Source of the DNA: a virus
Virus record (IMG/VR): IMGVR_UViG_3300035180_000153
Coordinates: 1-54,354 of that record
Length of the DNA stretch: 54,354 nt
Reading direction: 5' to 3' (one strand)
The translations under genes were made by a program, and so were the position numbers. Of this stretch, positions 40,501 through 48,339 are shown one piece after another (position 1 is the first letter of the stretch; each line of letters starts with the position of its first letter). The notes beneath the pieces are model-generated. The model did not search any database. It was not told where the DNA came from and saw only the letters and a list, made by a program, of their open reading frames with translations.

Positions 40501-43371
40501 ATTTCCTCGCGTTCCTGCGCCTTGAGTGCCTCCAGATACTCCCCGGTTGTGATCAAGTCCTTGACTGTGCTCGGCCAGCCCAGCGCCCAACGGTTGGCGA
40601 TCTCGATGGCCGTTGGCGACATATGACTGATCTTCGTCCGAAGCTCTTTGGGATACTGGCTTGGTTTGTACAGAGTTTGCATTTTGCGATTCCTTGTTTG
40701 CTGATTGATCTGACTTGGTGTCTTTATACGGTTCTTCTGCTGACTTCCCGGGTTCTTGCGCTGTATTTACGTTTTCTGATTCGGGTGTTGATGGTTCGGT
40801 ATGGGTGTTGTTGTTTTCCGTTTCCGGGATGGATGGTTGTCCGGCATGGCCTTCTTTCTTATCCTGCTTGGATGCTATCAGCGCCTTGGCTACGCTAACC
40901 GCTTCGCTCTCTGTCTTGAACGTTCCGATTTCTTTTGTGGGTAAAGCGTTTCCGCCAAATGGAGAATTGAAATACCCGCCAGTCGTAACGGTGAAACCTC
41001 CCTTCCACGGCCTGACTGTTACGCTGTCGTATGCATCGCCGTCAACATTCCCTTTCCATCGCCAAGAATCTCCAGACCGAACCATCCCGATCTTCTCAAA
41101 TTCTGACTGATTTGCTGTTGCGCGCTTGTTCGCCGCGTCACGTTCAGCCTTGATCTTTGCAATCTCGGCTTCGTGTTCCGCTTGTGCGGCAGCGTTTATT
41201 TCTTCGTTGGTTTGTCCTGCAAGGCCAAACGCTTTGCCGCCCGTTTCTTGAGCGCCAGCAGTGCCGTTATCCGCAATTCCTCCGGCGTCATTTTCTCTAG
41301 TCTCTTGCGCTGTTCTTTGCTGATCATTTCCATATTCCTTATTTTCTGCGGGTTCAGCGAAAGGTTTATCTGCTTCTTCTGCCATCTTGGCCGCATCGCG
41401 TGACTTGTATGGCGTTTCTGGCTTTGGAGTGTTGATAGGTGCCTGCTCACCAGCCGATTGGCTTGCAGTCTTAATGACCGCATCGGGTGCGCCCTGTTGC
41501 TGCGGCGTAGGCGTGATGGGTTCAGTATGATTGATGACTGGTTGGTTTTCTTGCTTGATTGCTGTTTGCGGGTGCTGGACAGGCGCGATAGTGTTTTGCG
41601 CACTGGTTTGATTCGCTACTGGATTTGCTGCGTTGTCAGCGGTAATGCCAGAAGACTCAGCCGTTCCGCTTCCGGCCACACTTCTTCCGGTAGTTCCACC
41701 CACCCCGTTTCCATCGACTGCTGGCTGTACCATAGCATCAGGTAAGCCTTGCTGACTGATATTGCCTGCGCTCCCACCGCTATCCGTAGCCAACGTGGGA
41801 GTTTGTTGTCCTGTCGCGCCATTGTCTTCATCCTGTGGTAATACTGGACGCGGCAGCGCTGGTTGCGTAAGCGTTCCTTGCTGGCTTAATTGTTTATTTG
41901 ACGCAACTGTCCATGGCGCGCTCAATGCGCCGCTTGCCATTGCCGCGCGCGTCATTACACCCATCGTATTCTGTGGCTGTTCTGGTTGCGCCGGTATGTT
42001 TTCTCCCACCGTTGCCTGGTTGAGGCTGGGGATGTTCTTATACTGGTACGGTTCTGTCTGTATTGGCGCGGTTGAAGTCGTTGCTTCTGGCGTAGCCGTT
42101 GACGATTCTATCGAAGGAGTTGCTTCTGGCGAAACAGTTGATGCCACTGTAGTAGCAGTTGCTTCAGGCGTAACTTCCGCCGCTTCTGGCGTATTTACCG
42201 GCGGAGTATTTTCCGGCATTGTTGCTGGCGTAACTACAGGAGTAGCAGTCAGTACCGGTCCGGGCTGATTTCCATCAGGTGTGTTTACGGGCTGTGAGAT
42301 TCCTGTATCTGCGCCTGGCTGCCCAGGCTGCACGACATGGTTAGCATTCCGAGCTGTTAGTCCATGTACGCTGCCGCCAAGTAAGGCCAGCAACGCGCCA
42401 GAAAGCCCGCCCTCCACTGACGAGTTAAGCACGCCATCGCCTATCGACTGCGTAGGATCGGCATAGTTACGCATGGCTAGATTTTGGACAAGCTGCTCTT
42501 CGCCAGACTGCCCGAACTCCTGCGCTGCTTCTGGAATAATTCCGCCGAGGATTTCCTTGATGACACTCTTGCGCGCTTTTCGCGCCATCTGTCCCAGGAT
42601 TCCGCCGCCCGTAGCGGCAGAGATTCCGCCTGTAAGCGGTATGGTACGGGCGATGATCTCCTTCTCTGCGCTATCCTTAACCTTCTCAAGCGCCTGCTGG
42701 CGGCGTTCCTGCTCTGGAAGTGTCGGGTCTGTAGCCGCATAGGCACTCTGGTAGAAGGGTGACGCCTGCAACTTGTCCTGCGGTAACTGATCGATTTCCT
42801 GCGCCGTCTGCGCGGCATTTTGCAAACCGGAAAACACGCCTTCCGATGCGGCCATGCCGATGGATGACGGCGCATGTTCACCTATCCACTTGGCGCGATC
42901 TGCGTTCACGCCAAGATTTCCAAGCCCTTTCTCGATAGCCTCTCCAGCGCCTACTCCCTCCAGCGCTCTTGTTGCCTTCGTGCCAGGTACTGCCATCACC
43001 AAATTGCTCGGAATGGATTGCAGTGTGCTAAGTACAGTCGATGCGATCGGAGTCGGGCCGAACGACAAGTCGTCTTTGATTACCGGAGCCGTTAGCGAAA
43101 ACTTACCTCCTGGCGTCAGCGTATTGTTCCAGTAATCCGAGGCGTTGTCTCCAAGGCTGCGTATCCCCTTCCCAATCTCCTCACCCTCCGGAACGCCGAG
43201 CAGTTGAGAACCCTGTTTGATGCCCTCTCCAATACCCGATGCTGCTGCCCCTACGCCTGACGCTAGTGTCTTTGCGTAATCTAGCAATGTCGGAGACTTG
43301 AGTGGCACGGAACGCGCCAGCATCGCTTTCAAATCGTCTTGTGCTGGTGGTGCTGTCAGGGTTTGATCCAT
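31567..43371 (-). CDS. Giant DarB-like polyvalent protein (methyltransferase, SNF2 helicase, peptidase-like, LPD38)
   Basis: This 3,934-residue protein combines domains of phage polyvalent proteins, thought to be packaged and injected with the DNA to counter host defences. In order: a helical, partly hydrophobic N-terminus (1-340); a Pro/Thr/Glu/Ala-rich linker (about 345-740); a small beta domain near 760; an N6-adenine methyltransferase with NPPFG near 1183; a SNF2-type helicase with GAGKT near 1812, DEMHEF near 1974 and QREGRIIRRG near 2520; an ART/peptidase-like region with LLHELGDHA near 2958; and a C-terminal LPD38 region (about 3430-3934) with a hydrophobic stretch near 3625-3645. P1 DarB and the 4,600-residue protein of Bcep22 have the methyltransferase-helicase pair. 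It ends the late operon, consistent with virion packaging. Confidence 0.9.
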   Translation of the reverse strand: MDQTLTAPPAQDDLKAMLARSVPLKSPTLLDYAKTLASGVGAAASGIGEGIKQGSQLLGVPEGEEIGKGIRSLGDNASDYWNNTLTPGGKFSLTAPVIKDDLSFGPTPIASTVLSTLQSIPSNLVMAVPGTKATRALEGVGAGEAIEKGLGNLGVNADRAKWIGEHAPSSIGMAASEGVFSGLQNAAQTAQEIDQLPQDKLQASPFYQSAYAATDPTLPEQERRQQALEKVKDSAEKEIIARTIPLTGGISAATGGGILGQMARKARKSVIKEILGGIIPEAAQEFGQSGEEQLVQNLAMRNYADPTQSIGDGVLNSSVEGGLSGALLALLGGSVHGLTARNANHVVQPGQPGADTGISQPVNTPDGNQPGPVLTATPVVTPATMPENTPPVNTPEAAEVTPEATATTVASTVSPEATPSIESSTATPEATTSTAPIQTEPYQYKNIPSLNQATVGENIPAQPEQPQNTMGVMTRAAMASGALSAPWTVASNKQLSQQGTLTQPALPRPVLPQDEDNGATGQQTPTLATDSGGSAGNISQQGLPDAMVQPAVDGNGVGGTTGRSVAGSGTAESSGITADNAANPVANQTSAQNTIAPVQHPQTAIKQENQPVINHTEPITPTPQQQGAPDAVIKTASQSAGEQAPINTPKPETPYKSRDAAKMAEEADKPFAEPAENKEYGNDQQRTAQETRENDAGGIADNGTAGAQETGGKAFGLAGQTNEEINAAAQAEHEAEIAKIKAERDAANKRATANQSEFEKIGMVRSGDSWRWKGNVDGDAYDSVTVRPWKGGFTVTTGGYFNSPFGGNALPTKEIGTFKTESEAVSVAKALIASKQDKKEGHAGQPSIPETENNNTHTEPSTPESENVNTAQEPGKSAEEPYKDTKSDQSANKESQNANSVQTKPVSQRASDEDQSYVANGHRDRQPLGAGLAEHSQGLDHNRGVSGGTQGAGTRGNQGETGARTEPSIELGEGRGVRPESEPASGVNRHDAPTEEGTDHVIDADEIGKGGLGKKFRDNVAAIKILKTLETEGRDATPEERKALSKYVGWGAMKGAFDPNNKAWAKQHNELKELLTDEEFRAARASTLDAHYTSPEVVKGMYDALARLGFKSGRVLEPSVGVGNFFGLMPREMRNASQLYGVELDSLTSRLVSALYPKAKIAEATGFQDFEIPSEYFDVVIGNPPFGSYPLVDKERSPYSGFSIHNYFLAKSIDKLRPGGIMAVVVSHNFLDAQDTRVRKWIGERAGLIGGVRLPNTAFKDNAGTEVVTDILIFQKHDNNGFPDSIAPWQDVVEQININPKTGEHVTHNVNQFFVANQQYVLGKPSAGGSMYSANEYTVEQDGDLKNELAKWAKSLPENMFDNIDRASDAAVVDMAVPDGIKVGSYYVDADDKVMQRGNDLMGNKTAVAWEPRYESQIGRMKGMIAIRDALRKQMRLERSVDATEQDIEANRAELNRLYDDFLKKYKHLNSTTNRSIFLDDPESHLIQALEFDYDKGIGKATAEKEGIEQREASATKADIFKRRVAFPPQDHMTVTTAKDALLASLNYRGKVDPDYMAEVYGKPMDEIVKELGDVVFDDPQNGIVTADEYLSGDVKTKLDEAKYAAQGNDKYRRNVEALEKIVPKDKTPSEISVSIGAEFVPADVYEQFAKHISGGSATASYIKSTGQWLMAFDNGNDPALNSGRFGTSDMSAQELFQLTMMGRGAVVKKTLRNHDGSTTTILLEDKTEAAREKQNAIKAEWQKWLWQDPERADRIASIYNDKMNRIVERKYDGSHMSFPGMNPSYSLLAHQKNGVWRGLQTYQVLYDHVVGAGKTFEMVTLAMEMRRLGIARKPLIVVPNHLTLQWRSDFTRLYPGSNILAAAPEDFSKDNRERLFAKITTGDWDAVVVGHSSLKKIGLPEKTEIAVLQEQVDELADAIEDMKRARGDKRITADMERIRKNLDAKMKDKLSALGKRSKMVTFDELGVDAMFIDEMHEFKNLAYNTTMDRNPGMGNPAGSAKAFDLFVKTRWMFDTFGDKTPFISATGTPISNSLVEMFNMQRYMQYPTLKRLGLNVFDAWARQFGSVENVYEVAPSGSGYRQSTRFSKFTNLPALMSLYNTFADTVTLDDLKAQEEAQGNRFPVPKMVGGRPVLVVAERSPYVAALMGMPKAQTDESGNILFNANLDDDIQIKQDEKSGKWTARVGDKYLGLYDTAEDARLKVVESALTPSVSVDPDSILGRFGRLRQLTKETKGKVNALSLTGEANKAGLDYRLIDPKAPDFPGSKINLAVDNMMRIYKQWDADKGTQLVFCDLSIPLSARSSYSNKSRRLYVRDDAGGIEMKRGTMHAIPGYEDLPFFVVQRGDKESKRFDVYDAASGQGLKSDFRSKQDAIDATSGLLGDEAKRQKWINARESTGEIEQSEIDEYNNENDIDVDDPSLFFTRDDVAGISGAANFSVYDDIKSKLMDKGVPENEIAFIHDYNTPTAKDKLFKAVNHGSVRFLLGSTPKMGAGTNVQERLVGLHHIDAPWRPSDLEQREGRIIRRGNKLYERDPENFEVFIGRYATAQTYDTRRWQILEHKARGIEQLRNYDGTLNEIDDIEGEAANAADMKAAASGDPLILEETKLRTDVRRLENLQAAYADEVLAMTRKARSAQEYADTSGPAFVREIRKNLETIAKHPVDKDGFSPISVQGGKALTDKDSANKALASVFENVRSHMIDKASIQYRGLAFELEYVAGNVIMRTPTGMGGMWGATDQFSPSGMVQRLKNYIDRLPAMLDDTLASIEKSKKDSASMRELAKQPFPQAADLERAREDYKKVQRALMAKGPEVPVEQKVAVVSGIEQQKAKLRELGFGDALDESTKYSRSATLTRNPHTESTLREAINSAFQGTKNFADALIATRKFHIIGSEDIGKYLGEGKNFSKASQTDTFNQTNPDIRYSKDGRILAFVRNGETFFVHDNISQTGDSVKGLLLHELGDHALMLGRSDAEFKKILRQFKMMGKAGNEKVIEAQARVPEGTPAHLVDEESLGYFLEANPDLTFSQRVIAWFRDALRKLGDKLKGIQKLQWVQWANRLNESDIVYMATQATRNAPTALQNAQNNADINTRFSKSSIIGASGRAYTPEQLAAMERTGSVVTKKTIQETVKSLWQDAGKKLAQGVFDQFRPVRDLSSHAYTLMRLSSGASGAFEAFMRHGKLLLRDGAYDADTSGGALEKVFYPLGKESTDFLRWVAGNRAERLAKEDRENLFTLDDINAFKSLANGDTDFDYTMPNGNVTRKRILIYRDSLRKFNEFNKNVLDMAEQSGLIDPESRHLWEHEFYVPFYRTVDENDGGIRGMNIKQGVVRQEAFKKLKGGDEKLNDLLANTLMNWAHLIDASAKNRAATATLQAAVKVGAARLALPGDKKTVWHMSGGKKVEYKVDDPYLLDAINGLEYAGLRGPAMDAMSTMKHWLTVGVTASPFFKVRNLIRDSIQSIATADMGYNPLSNVMKGYKLTDRAAQEYVSALAGGGLIRFGTMLEGNEASRVRQLIKNGASDQHILDNESKVRAFYDKYAEPLISAYEELGNRGEEINRMALYDSLIRKGVDHATASLMARDLMDFSMRGTWKTIRFLTQIVPFMNARLQGLYKLGRAAKEDPARFAIVIGGVALASLALLAAYGDDDDWKKREDWDRDNYWWFKIGDEAFRIPKPFEIGAISNLAERTAELAFDDEMTFKRFSGVVLNNIDNQLSMNPVPQLFKPIIDVYANHDSFTERPIETMGMERLAPDYRFNQNTSMIGRGISTAGNTITGDHFLSPVQVDHLIRSYFGWLGAFAVGTADIAVRSASNEPTRPALDYWKTITGSMVSELDGAPSRYVTMMYDQAREIEQAYATWHELMKEGKQEEAAAYRDEHQDELSKYRRVEAIKRQETMLNNRIKFIERSDIMDADEKKERINALRQQQDQIARRLSP

Positions 43372-43381
43372 GTCATATACC

Positions 43382-44818
43382 TCAATTCAAAAGAGTGGCT
43401 TCGCCGTTCACGACTTTCATTGCCTTTCCGGTTACAGGATCAATCCGAATGCCGTCTTTAATCGGTTGTTGTTGATCCTGTGACGGAGGCGGTGTTAGCC
43501 AACGTCCGGAATCAGTGTCATAGAGATAATCAACAGGAACTGGATTTCCTGCCTGATCCCTAGTGACTGTACGGACGCGCTCATAATTGCGCCTGGTAGG
43601 GCTTTTTCCGGTGTATAGCATAATTTCCCTTGCAATCTTGCTTTGGCGATCCGGATCAGCATTCAGATATTCTTTTTGCAGATCGTCGATACGCTGCTTC
43701 TGCGCCAAGTCAATATTTGCGGATTGTCCTTGCGTGTTAAGGAGATTCATTTCTGCATTTGCCTTTGTGTTCGCATTGGCTTGCTGCGTGTTCGCATTGG
43801 CTTGCTGCTCGGATGCGAGTTGATTCTTGAACATCCTGTTCGCGGTGTTGTTCGCGGCAATCTGGTTTGCGGCATTACCAGCCTGGTTAACAAATCCAGC
43901 CATTGCGCTCATTATACCGCCTGATGTATTCAATGATGGCATAGTTGGAGAGGAGAGTTGCGGAGTAGATGGATTTGCAACAATCCTCTGATGAGACATC
44001 TGCGGCTGAGGCTGCGCGGAAATCATGGTTGTCTTGCCGGTACTGTTATTTGTGATCCAGCCTGTACCGGGAGCAGGAATGTCGCTCTCGTCGAACGATG
44101 TTTGTTGATTATCGGGAGAAACATAAACAGGCGCGGACTGTGATGTTCTTGTCGGCGGTGTAAGTTGTGCCTGATTCGTGGAATGTACACGATTCGATGA
44201 ATGTTCAGCGATCACTTGTTCAGGTGTCTTTCCGCCGAGGTTTACCTGTACGCCAGAATTAGGTAGCTGGCCGAGCTTGTCCAATCCCCATTTGTAGACG
44301 GATTCCGGTATCAAGTCTGCCGCTGTCATACCAACCGCAACCGGGCGCGCAAACTGCGCTACTCCTGGGATGAACGATCCGGCCCCAACGGCGGTACGAA
44401 TTACGTTATCGGCTGTCGATGCCGGTTCGTATCTTCGATCTGGCGTTACCATTCCGGTGTTTGCGGCCAGTCCGTATCCTCCCCTGGCGAGTTGATCTAA
44501 CCCGGCCATTTTACCGGCCCATCCTTGCAAGGTATTATTTGCCATATCAGCCGCGCGTGATACCATCGGAGCCTTTGGTGCTGCGCTTGCCGTTGCTTCA
44601 TTTTCTATTGTCGCAGAACCTGGTGCGGGCGCATCCGACGATCCTGATGCTGCCGCAGAACCTGGCGCAGATGCTGGCGCTGCCCCATCAACAGGCATCG
44701 AATCTATGGCCGCCATTTTGGTTGCAGTGTCATTTGCGATTTTTTGTTTGGCACGATCAAGGCTGTACTTAAAGTAATTATCATCTTGATTCATGTTTGG
44801 AGGCGTCAAAGTAGCCAT
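43382..44818 (-). CDS. Virion-associated protein, Ala/Gln/Asn-rich, unknown
   Basis: I chose the ATG at 44818 with GGAG upstream. The 478-residue product has an Ala/Pro/Ser-rich region (about 40-80), a weakly hydrophobic region (FIPGVAQFARPVAVGMTAADLIP), a Gly-rich amphipathic stretch near 290-320, a Gln/Asn/Ala repeat helix (EQQANANTQQANANTKANAE), and a beta-like C-terminus with DPVTGKAMKVVNGEA. It lies between the coil-rich tail protein and the giant gene. Helical low-complexity proteins here are usually internal ejection proteins in podoviruses; that role is inferred. Confidence 0.6.
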   Translation of the reverse strand: MATLTPPNMNQDDNYFKYSLDRAKQKIANDTATKMAAIDSMPVDGAAPASAPGSAAASGSSDAPAPGSATIENEATASAAPKAPMVSRAADMANNTLQGWAGKMAGLDQLARGGYGLAANTGMVTPDRRYEPASTADNVIRTAVGAGSFIPGVAQFARPVAVGMTAADLIPESVYKWGLDKLGQLPNSGVQVNLGGKTPEQVIAEHSSNRVHSTNQAQLTPPTRTSQSAPVYVSPDNQQTSFDESDIPAPGTGWITNNSTGKTTMISAQPQPQMSHQRIVANPSTPQLSSPTMPSLNTSGGIMSAMAGFVNQAGNAANQIAANNTANRMFKNQLASEQQANANTQQANANTKANAEMNLLNTQGQSANIDLAQKQRIDDLQKEYLNADPDRQSKIAREIMLYTGKSPTRRNYERVRTVTRDQAGNPVPVDYLYDTDSGRWLTPPPSQDQQQPIKDGIRIDPVTGKAMKVVNGEATLLN

Positions 44819-44823
44819 TCTAA

Positions 44824-46650
44824 TCACTCCGATTTGGTTTGTACTGCCAGGGCGTTGATGCTATTCAGCGCCGCCGTAATCATGCTGGAGTAGACATTAA
44901 CACCAGCGGTTGCAGCGCCTAAATTCAAGTCTGCCTGCTTGGATGCTTTCTCCAATTCTAGTTTCGCTTTTCCAAGATTGTTCTGCAAAGACAACGAATT
45001 TCCATCTATGTTTACGCGCTCACTAGATACAGCGAGATCGCCAATGGCCTGCTGCGATCTGACGCGCGATTCATAAGCCTGTATGTCTGCACCATAAACG
45101 CGCTCTTTTAGTCCCTCCACCTGCAATATGGTTTCTAGCGTTGTCCTATATTGTGTGATCTGCGAGTTGTACTTGTCCAATTCCGCCCTTGCCTTCTCGA
45201 TCTCTGATTTTAGCACCAGCGATTCGACTTCTGTCTTGGCCTTGGCGGCCTCCACGGTTCCGGTATAAGCTCGTACTTGAGCGTCGAATATCTGCGCCTT
45301 GCCAAGCTCGCCACGCACCTTCGCCTCGAAGGCGTTGAACTCCGCGCTCTTGGCTTGCACTTGTGATACATAGGCTTCGACTTGGGCGCGGAATGCGTCT
45401 AGATTAAGTTTTTCTACGTTTGCCTTGACGTTCGCCGCCTCGACTTGTGTTCTGTACAGATTGACAAGTGTTTCGTGCGCCTCAATTCCTGCCTTGTACT
45501 GGTTGATGCGCGTCATGTTCACATCGGCGCGAATCTTCTCAACATCTGCCGTATTGCGGTACTGCTCCAACAGCAAGCTATTGGCGCGTAACTTCGACTC
45601 GAACACCTGGGCTTCTGTCTTGTACCCGTCCAGCATCGCGTTATACGCCGTCACCCGTGCGTTATATGACGCGATGGCAGCGTCAATCAGATACTTGCTG
45701 GCATTCAGCAAACGCTCCATCATGGAGCCGTGGTACTGGATCAGAACGCCCTCAAGCTGACTCCCCTGCTGAATGGTGAACTGGCGATTCTGTACGTACA
45801 AGTCGGCGCGTTTCAGCGCAACCTCTCGGTTGAATGTAGAAGATGCGTCTTGGAGCGCCTGACGTGATTTCTCCAGCGCACCGAAGAATGTCCCTGGAGG
45901 AACGCTGAATCGACGCGCTGAAAACTCTCGCTCTATCTCGTCTATAGACTGATTGGCATTAGCCATTTCACGATCACGTGCGCGATCCCACAGCTTCAAT
46001 TCGTCGTTTGTTTCGATTCCATACCCGCCATTTGTCAAATCTGCCTGCAATTTAAGCCGCAACAGATTCAGCAATTCGGATGAGTAATCCTGCTCGTTGA
46101 AGCTAAATACTTCGCTTGGCGGTGTCAGCGTTGCGCCGGATGGAGCGACTGCCGTGAAGTCGATAGTAGGAAGATTAGGTTGTGACGGGATATGGATGTC
46201 ATCCAGTGCCGGAACGTTGCCAAAACTGGCTAGGTTGATGTCAGGGCCGTTGCCGATTGTCGGTGCGGTAAAGTTTGGCGCAGCGCCGAAACCCTTGTCA
46301 GGGAACACCAAAGACGGCGCGTTACCGACATCCAGCGACGGCGCGCTACCTGCGAACGGTGAGATTGATACCTTGTCTGGAGCCGTGAAGTCAGAAATGC
46401 CTGGCGCAACAGGCGGAGTAACGTTTTCCGGGAAACTGAAGTTCGGCCTGGCTGGAATATCTTTCTGGATGTTGTCGATGTACTGCTTCACCAAATCTTG
46501 GTAGAAATACCCACTCCACATACTGAAGTCATCGCCACCCAATTTTGCAAATGCAAATTGCCCGATGCGATTTACTAAAGCCTGCGCTTGATCTACCCAC
46601 CCGTCTGCGAACTTGACGGAATTATCAATAATTGATGGAACGTCTGCCAT
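44824..46650 (-). CDS. Coiled-coil tail / ejection protein
   Basis: This 608-residue protein has a short N-terminus, a Pro- and Phe-rich irregular region (residues about 65-175), then about 400 residues of continuous helix with heptad-like Ala, Leu, Gln and Glu (for example IEKARAELDKYNSQITQYRTTLE) and a final Ala-rich helix. It is probably a long rod or trimeric tube part. It starts after an intrinsic terminator and continues into the next gene with a short overlap. The role (tail needle, internal core or nozzle) cannot be decided from sequence. Confidence 0.6.
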   Translation of the reverse strand: MADVPSIIDNSVKFADGWVDQAQALVNRIGQFAFAKLGGDDFSMWSGYFYQDLVKQYIDNIQKDIPARPNFSFPENVTPPVAPGISDFTAPDKVSISPFAGSAPSLDVGNAPSLVFPDKGFGAAPNFTAPTIGNGPDINLASFGNVPALDDIHIPSQPNLPTIDFTAVAPSGATLTPPSEVFSFNEQDYSSELLNLLRLKLQADLTNGGYGIETNDELKLWDRARDREMANANQSIDEIEREFSARRFSVPPGTFFGALEKSRQALQDASSTFNREVALKRADLYVQNRQFTIQQGSQLEGVLIQYHGSMMERLLNASKYLIDAAIASYNARVTAYNAMLDGYKTEAQVFESKLRANSLLLEQYRNTADVEKIRADVNMTRINQYKAGIEAHETLVNLYRTQVEAANVKANVEKLNLDAFRAQVEAYVSQVQAKSAEFNAFEAKVRGELGKAQIFDAQVRAYTGTVEAAKAKTEVESLVLKSEIEKARAELDKYNSQITQYRTTLETILQVEGLKERVYGADIQAYESRVRSQQAIGDLAVSSERVNIDGNSLSLQNNLGKAKLELEKASKQADLNLGAATAGVNVYSSMITAALNSINALAVQTKSE

Positions 46651-46663
46651 GACAATGCCCCAA

Positions 46664-46686
46664 TAAAAATCCCACCTGGTGGTGGG
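46664..46686 (-). terminator. Intrinsic terminator between tail genes
   Basis: On the minus strand CCCACC-ACCA-GGTGGG forms a perfect 6-bp stem, followed by ATTTTTATT. It lies about 60 bases downstream of the repeat-rich tail gene and 14 bases before the next start. The AT-rich bases at 46691-46743 just upstream might hold a weak promoter, but no good -35/-10 pair is visible. Confidence 0.8.
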
Positions 46687-46743
46687 CTTATGAATCTAAA
46701 AATACGGGAATTGATATACTATGTATTTTATATATCGGCGTTA

Positions 46744-48336
46744 TCAAACCCGTCTGGAATAAGTTTCTGCTACAACCTCCAGCGCATCCAACTCCATATC
46801 CGATCCTCCCGTGTTGGCGATGGTGAACTGGTAATAGCGCGACTTCATACCGCGCCCCATGTCGGCTTTGTGCTGGCGCATCGTCGTACTATCTTCCGGG
46901 TGTATGTCGTAGTCGTAGGATTCGTGCTCATCCATTTCCACCGTCAGCATTACCTGCTCTGAGGACTTGCAAGATAGGTAAGCGTCCGTCAGTCGCTTCA
47001 TGCTGTTGGCCCCGAAGTCTGACTTGCCTGTTGTGATGCTGGCCTGAATTTCTGCCCCGTTGTCACTCGCTCCGTCCAGGAAGAACAGCCCTGATGCGCT
47101 TGCGCCGATCATGCGCCCGTTGAACTCCGCCATTGAATTGAACGGATAGCCCTGATACTCGGTGATTGCGCCAGTCTTTAGGTTCATCGCCAAGACATGC
47201 CATTGATCCGCCTGGCCCACCGCTCCAGAAATGAACGCCGTCATCGGCTTGATCTTGGTGTCTATCGTTCCGTAATAGGCCAGATACCCGGTGAATGACG
47301 ACGAGATCAATCCAAGCGTGGCGCTTATGCTTCCTCCAACACCATTCGCACCGGTTATCTCGCCTGAAATCACTGGCAATCTGGAATTAATACTGCCGGT
47401 GATTTCTATAACTCCGGTAATACTTCCAGTCAAGACAGGAAGCGCGGCATCAATTGATCCGATAGCGCCTGTCTGCCCGACGATGCTTCCAGTAATCGCC
47501 GGAATCGTTGCATCAATGGAACCTGACGCGCCTACATAACCCGTGATCTGCGCAGTTATGAGAGGAAGGACTGCATTGAAGCTCTCTATCCCACCTGTGA
47601 TATTGCTGGTAATTACCGGCAAGCTGGCGTCGAGTGATCCTGTTACGCCAACAAGTCCAGCGATCGATGACTCCATGCGCCTCAAGGTTGCATCAAGCGA
47701 TCCCGCGACACCAACAAGTACATCAAAAGAAGACTCCATGCCAGGCAATGCGGAATCTAGCGATCCTATGACGCCTATATCGCCAGTAATATCGCTGGTG
47801 ATCACTGGCAATTCAGCAGATATAGTACCGCCTAAAGCATTCGTGCTTTCAACGATAGCCGAGCCGCCAACCTTTACCCCGCCGCTGGAGACATAGAAGT
47901 TATCGCTGACAATTGCAGAACCAGTAACCTTCACGCCACCATGTCCAAAGACTGTCAGCGAGGTAACGTTGTAGCTTGCATCTATCGCGGAGCCGCCTAC
48001 CTTAACACCACCGCTTCCGGACATTATCAGCGGAATATTCTGAATGTACGTAACATCAGCGGTTCCGCCTACCTTAACCCCGCCGCGTCCAGTTATTATC
48101 AGCGGATCATTGGCTATATCTGCCATTCCGCCTACCTTAACACCACCGCTTCCAGTTATTATCAGCGGAGGATTTGGGATATACGTAACGCCAGCTGTTC
48201 CGCTTACCTTAACCCCGCCACTTGTCGTCATAGAGTACGTTGACGGCCCTGACTCTCCGAACTGGAATGAAGGCAGCATTACACCAGCTGTCGGTGTCTT
48301 ATATCCGAATTGGAATGAAGGTAGTGTAAAAGACAT
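46744..48336 (-). CDS. Tail protein built of two repeat families
   Basis: This 530-residue protein has two short LPSFQFG units at the N-terminus. Six copies of a unit with core GGVKVGGSA (about residues 38-170) follow, then about ten copies of a 20-21 residue unit with pattern GSIDAxLPxITxSITG (about 175-385). The C-terminal domain (WHVLAMNLKTGAITEYQGYPFN, then MTVEMDEHESYDY) resembles the end of phage tail proteins with a propeller-like fold. The repeats probably form a beta-solenoid or stacked shaft. It shares the operon with the propeller-like protein at 50127. Confidence 0.7.
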   Translation of the reverse strand: MSFTLPSFQFGYKTPTAGVMLPSFQFGESGPSTYSMTTSGGVKVSGTAGVTYIPNPPLIITGSGGVKVGGMADIANDPLIITGRGGVKVGGTADVTYIQNIPLIMSGSGGVKVGGSAIDASYNVTSLTVFGHGGVKVTGSAIVSDNFYVSSGGVKVGGSAIVESTNALGGTISAELPVITSDITGDIGVIGSLDSALPGMESSFDVLVGVAGSLDATLRRMESSIAGLVGVTGSLDASLPVITSNITGGIESFNAVLPLITAQITGYVGASGSIDATIPAITGSIVGQTGAIGSIDAALPVLTGSITGVIEITGSINSRLPVISGEITGANGVGGSISATLGLISSSFTGYLAYYGTIDTKIKPMTAFISGAVGQADQWHVLAMNLKTGAITEYQGYPFNSMAEFNGRMIGASASGLFFLDGASDNGAEIQASITTGKSDFGANSMKRLTDAYLSCKSSEQVMLTVEMDEHESYDYDIHPEDSTTMRQHKADMGRGMKSRYYQFTIANTGGSDMELDALEVVAETYSRRV

Positions 48337-48339
48337 GGT

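Noticed and set aside
42281-43135. Several plus-strand ORFs opposite the N-terminal part of the giant gene
   Set aside because: They lack ribosome-binding sites and are shadows of the long minus-strand frame, which has clear domain structure.
46691-46743. Promoter in the AT-rich gap upstream of the coiled-coil tail gene
   Set aside because: TTGATA is present on the minus strand, but no good -10 box lies at 16-18 bases; AT-richness alone is not enough.
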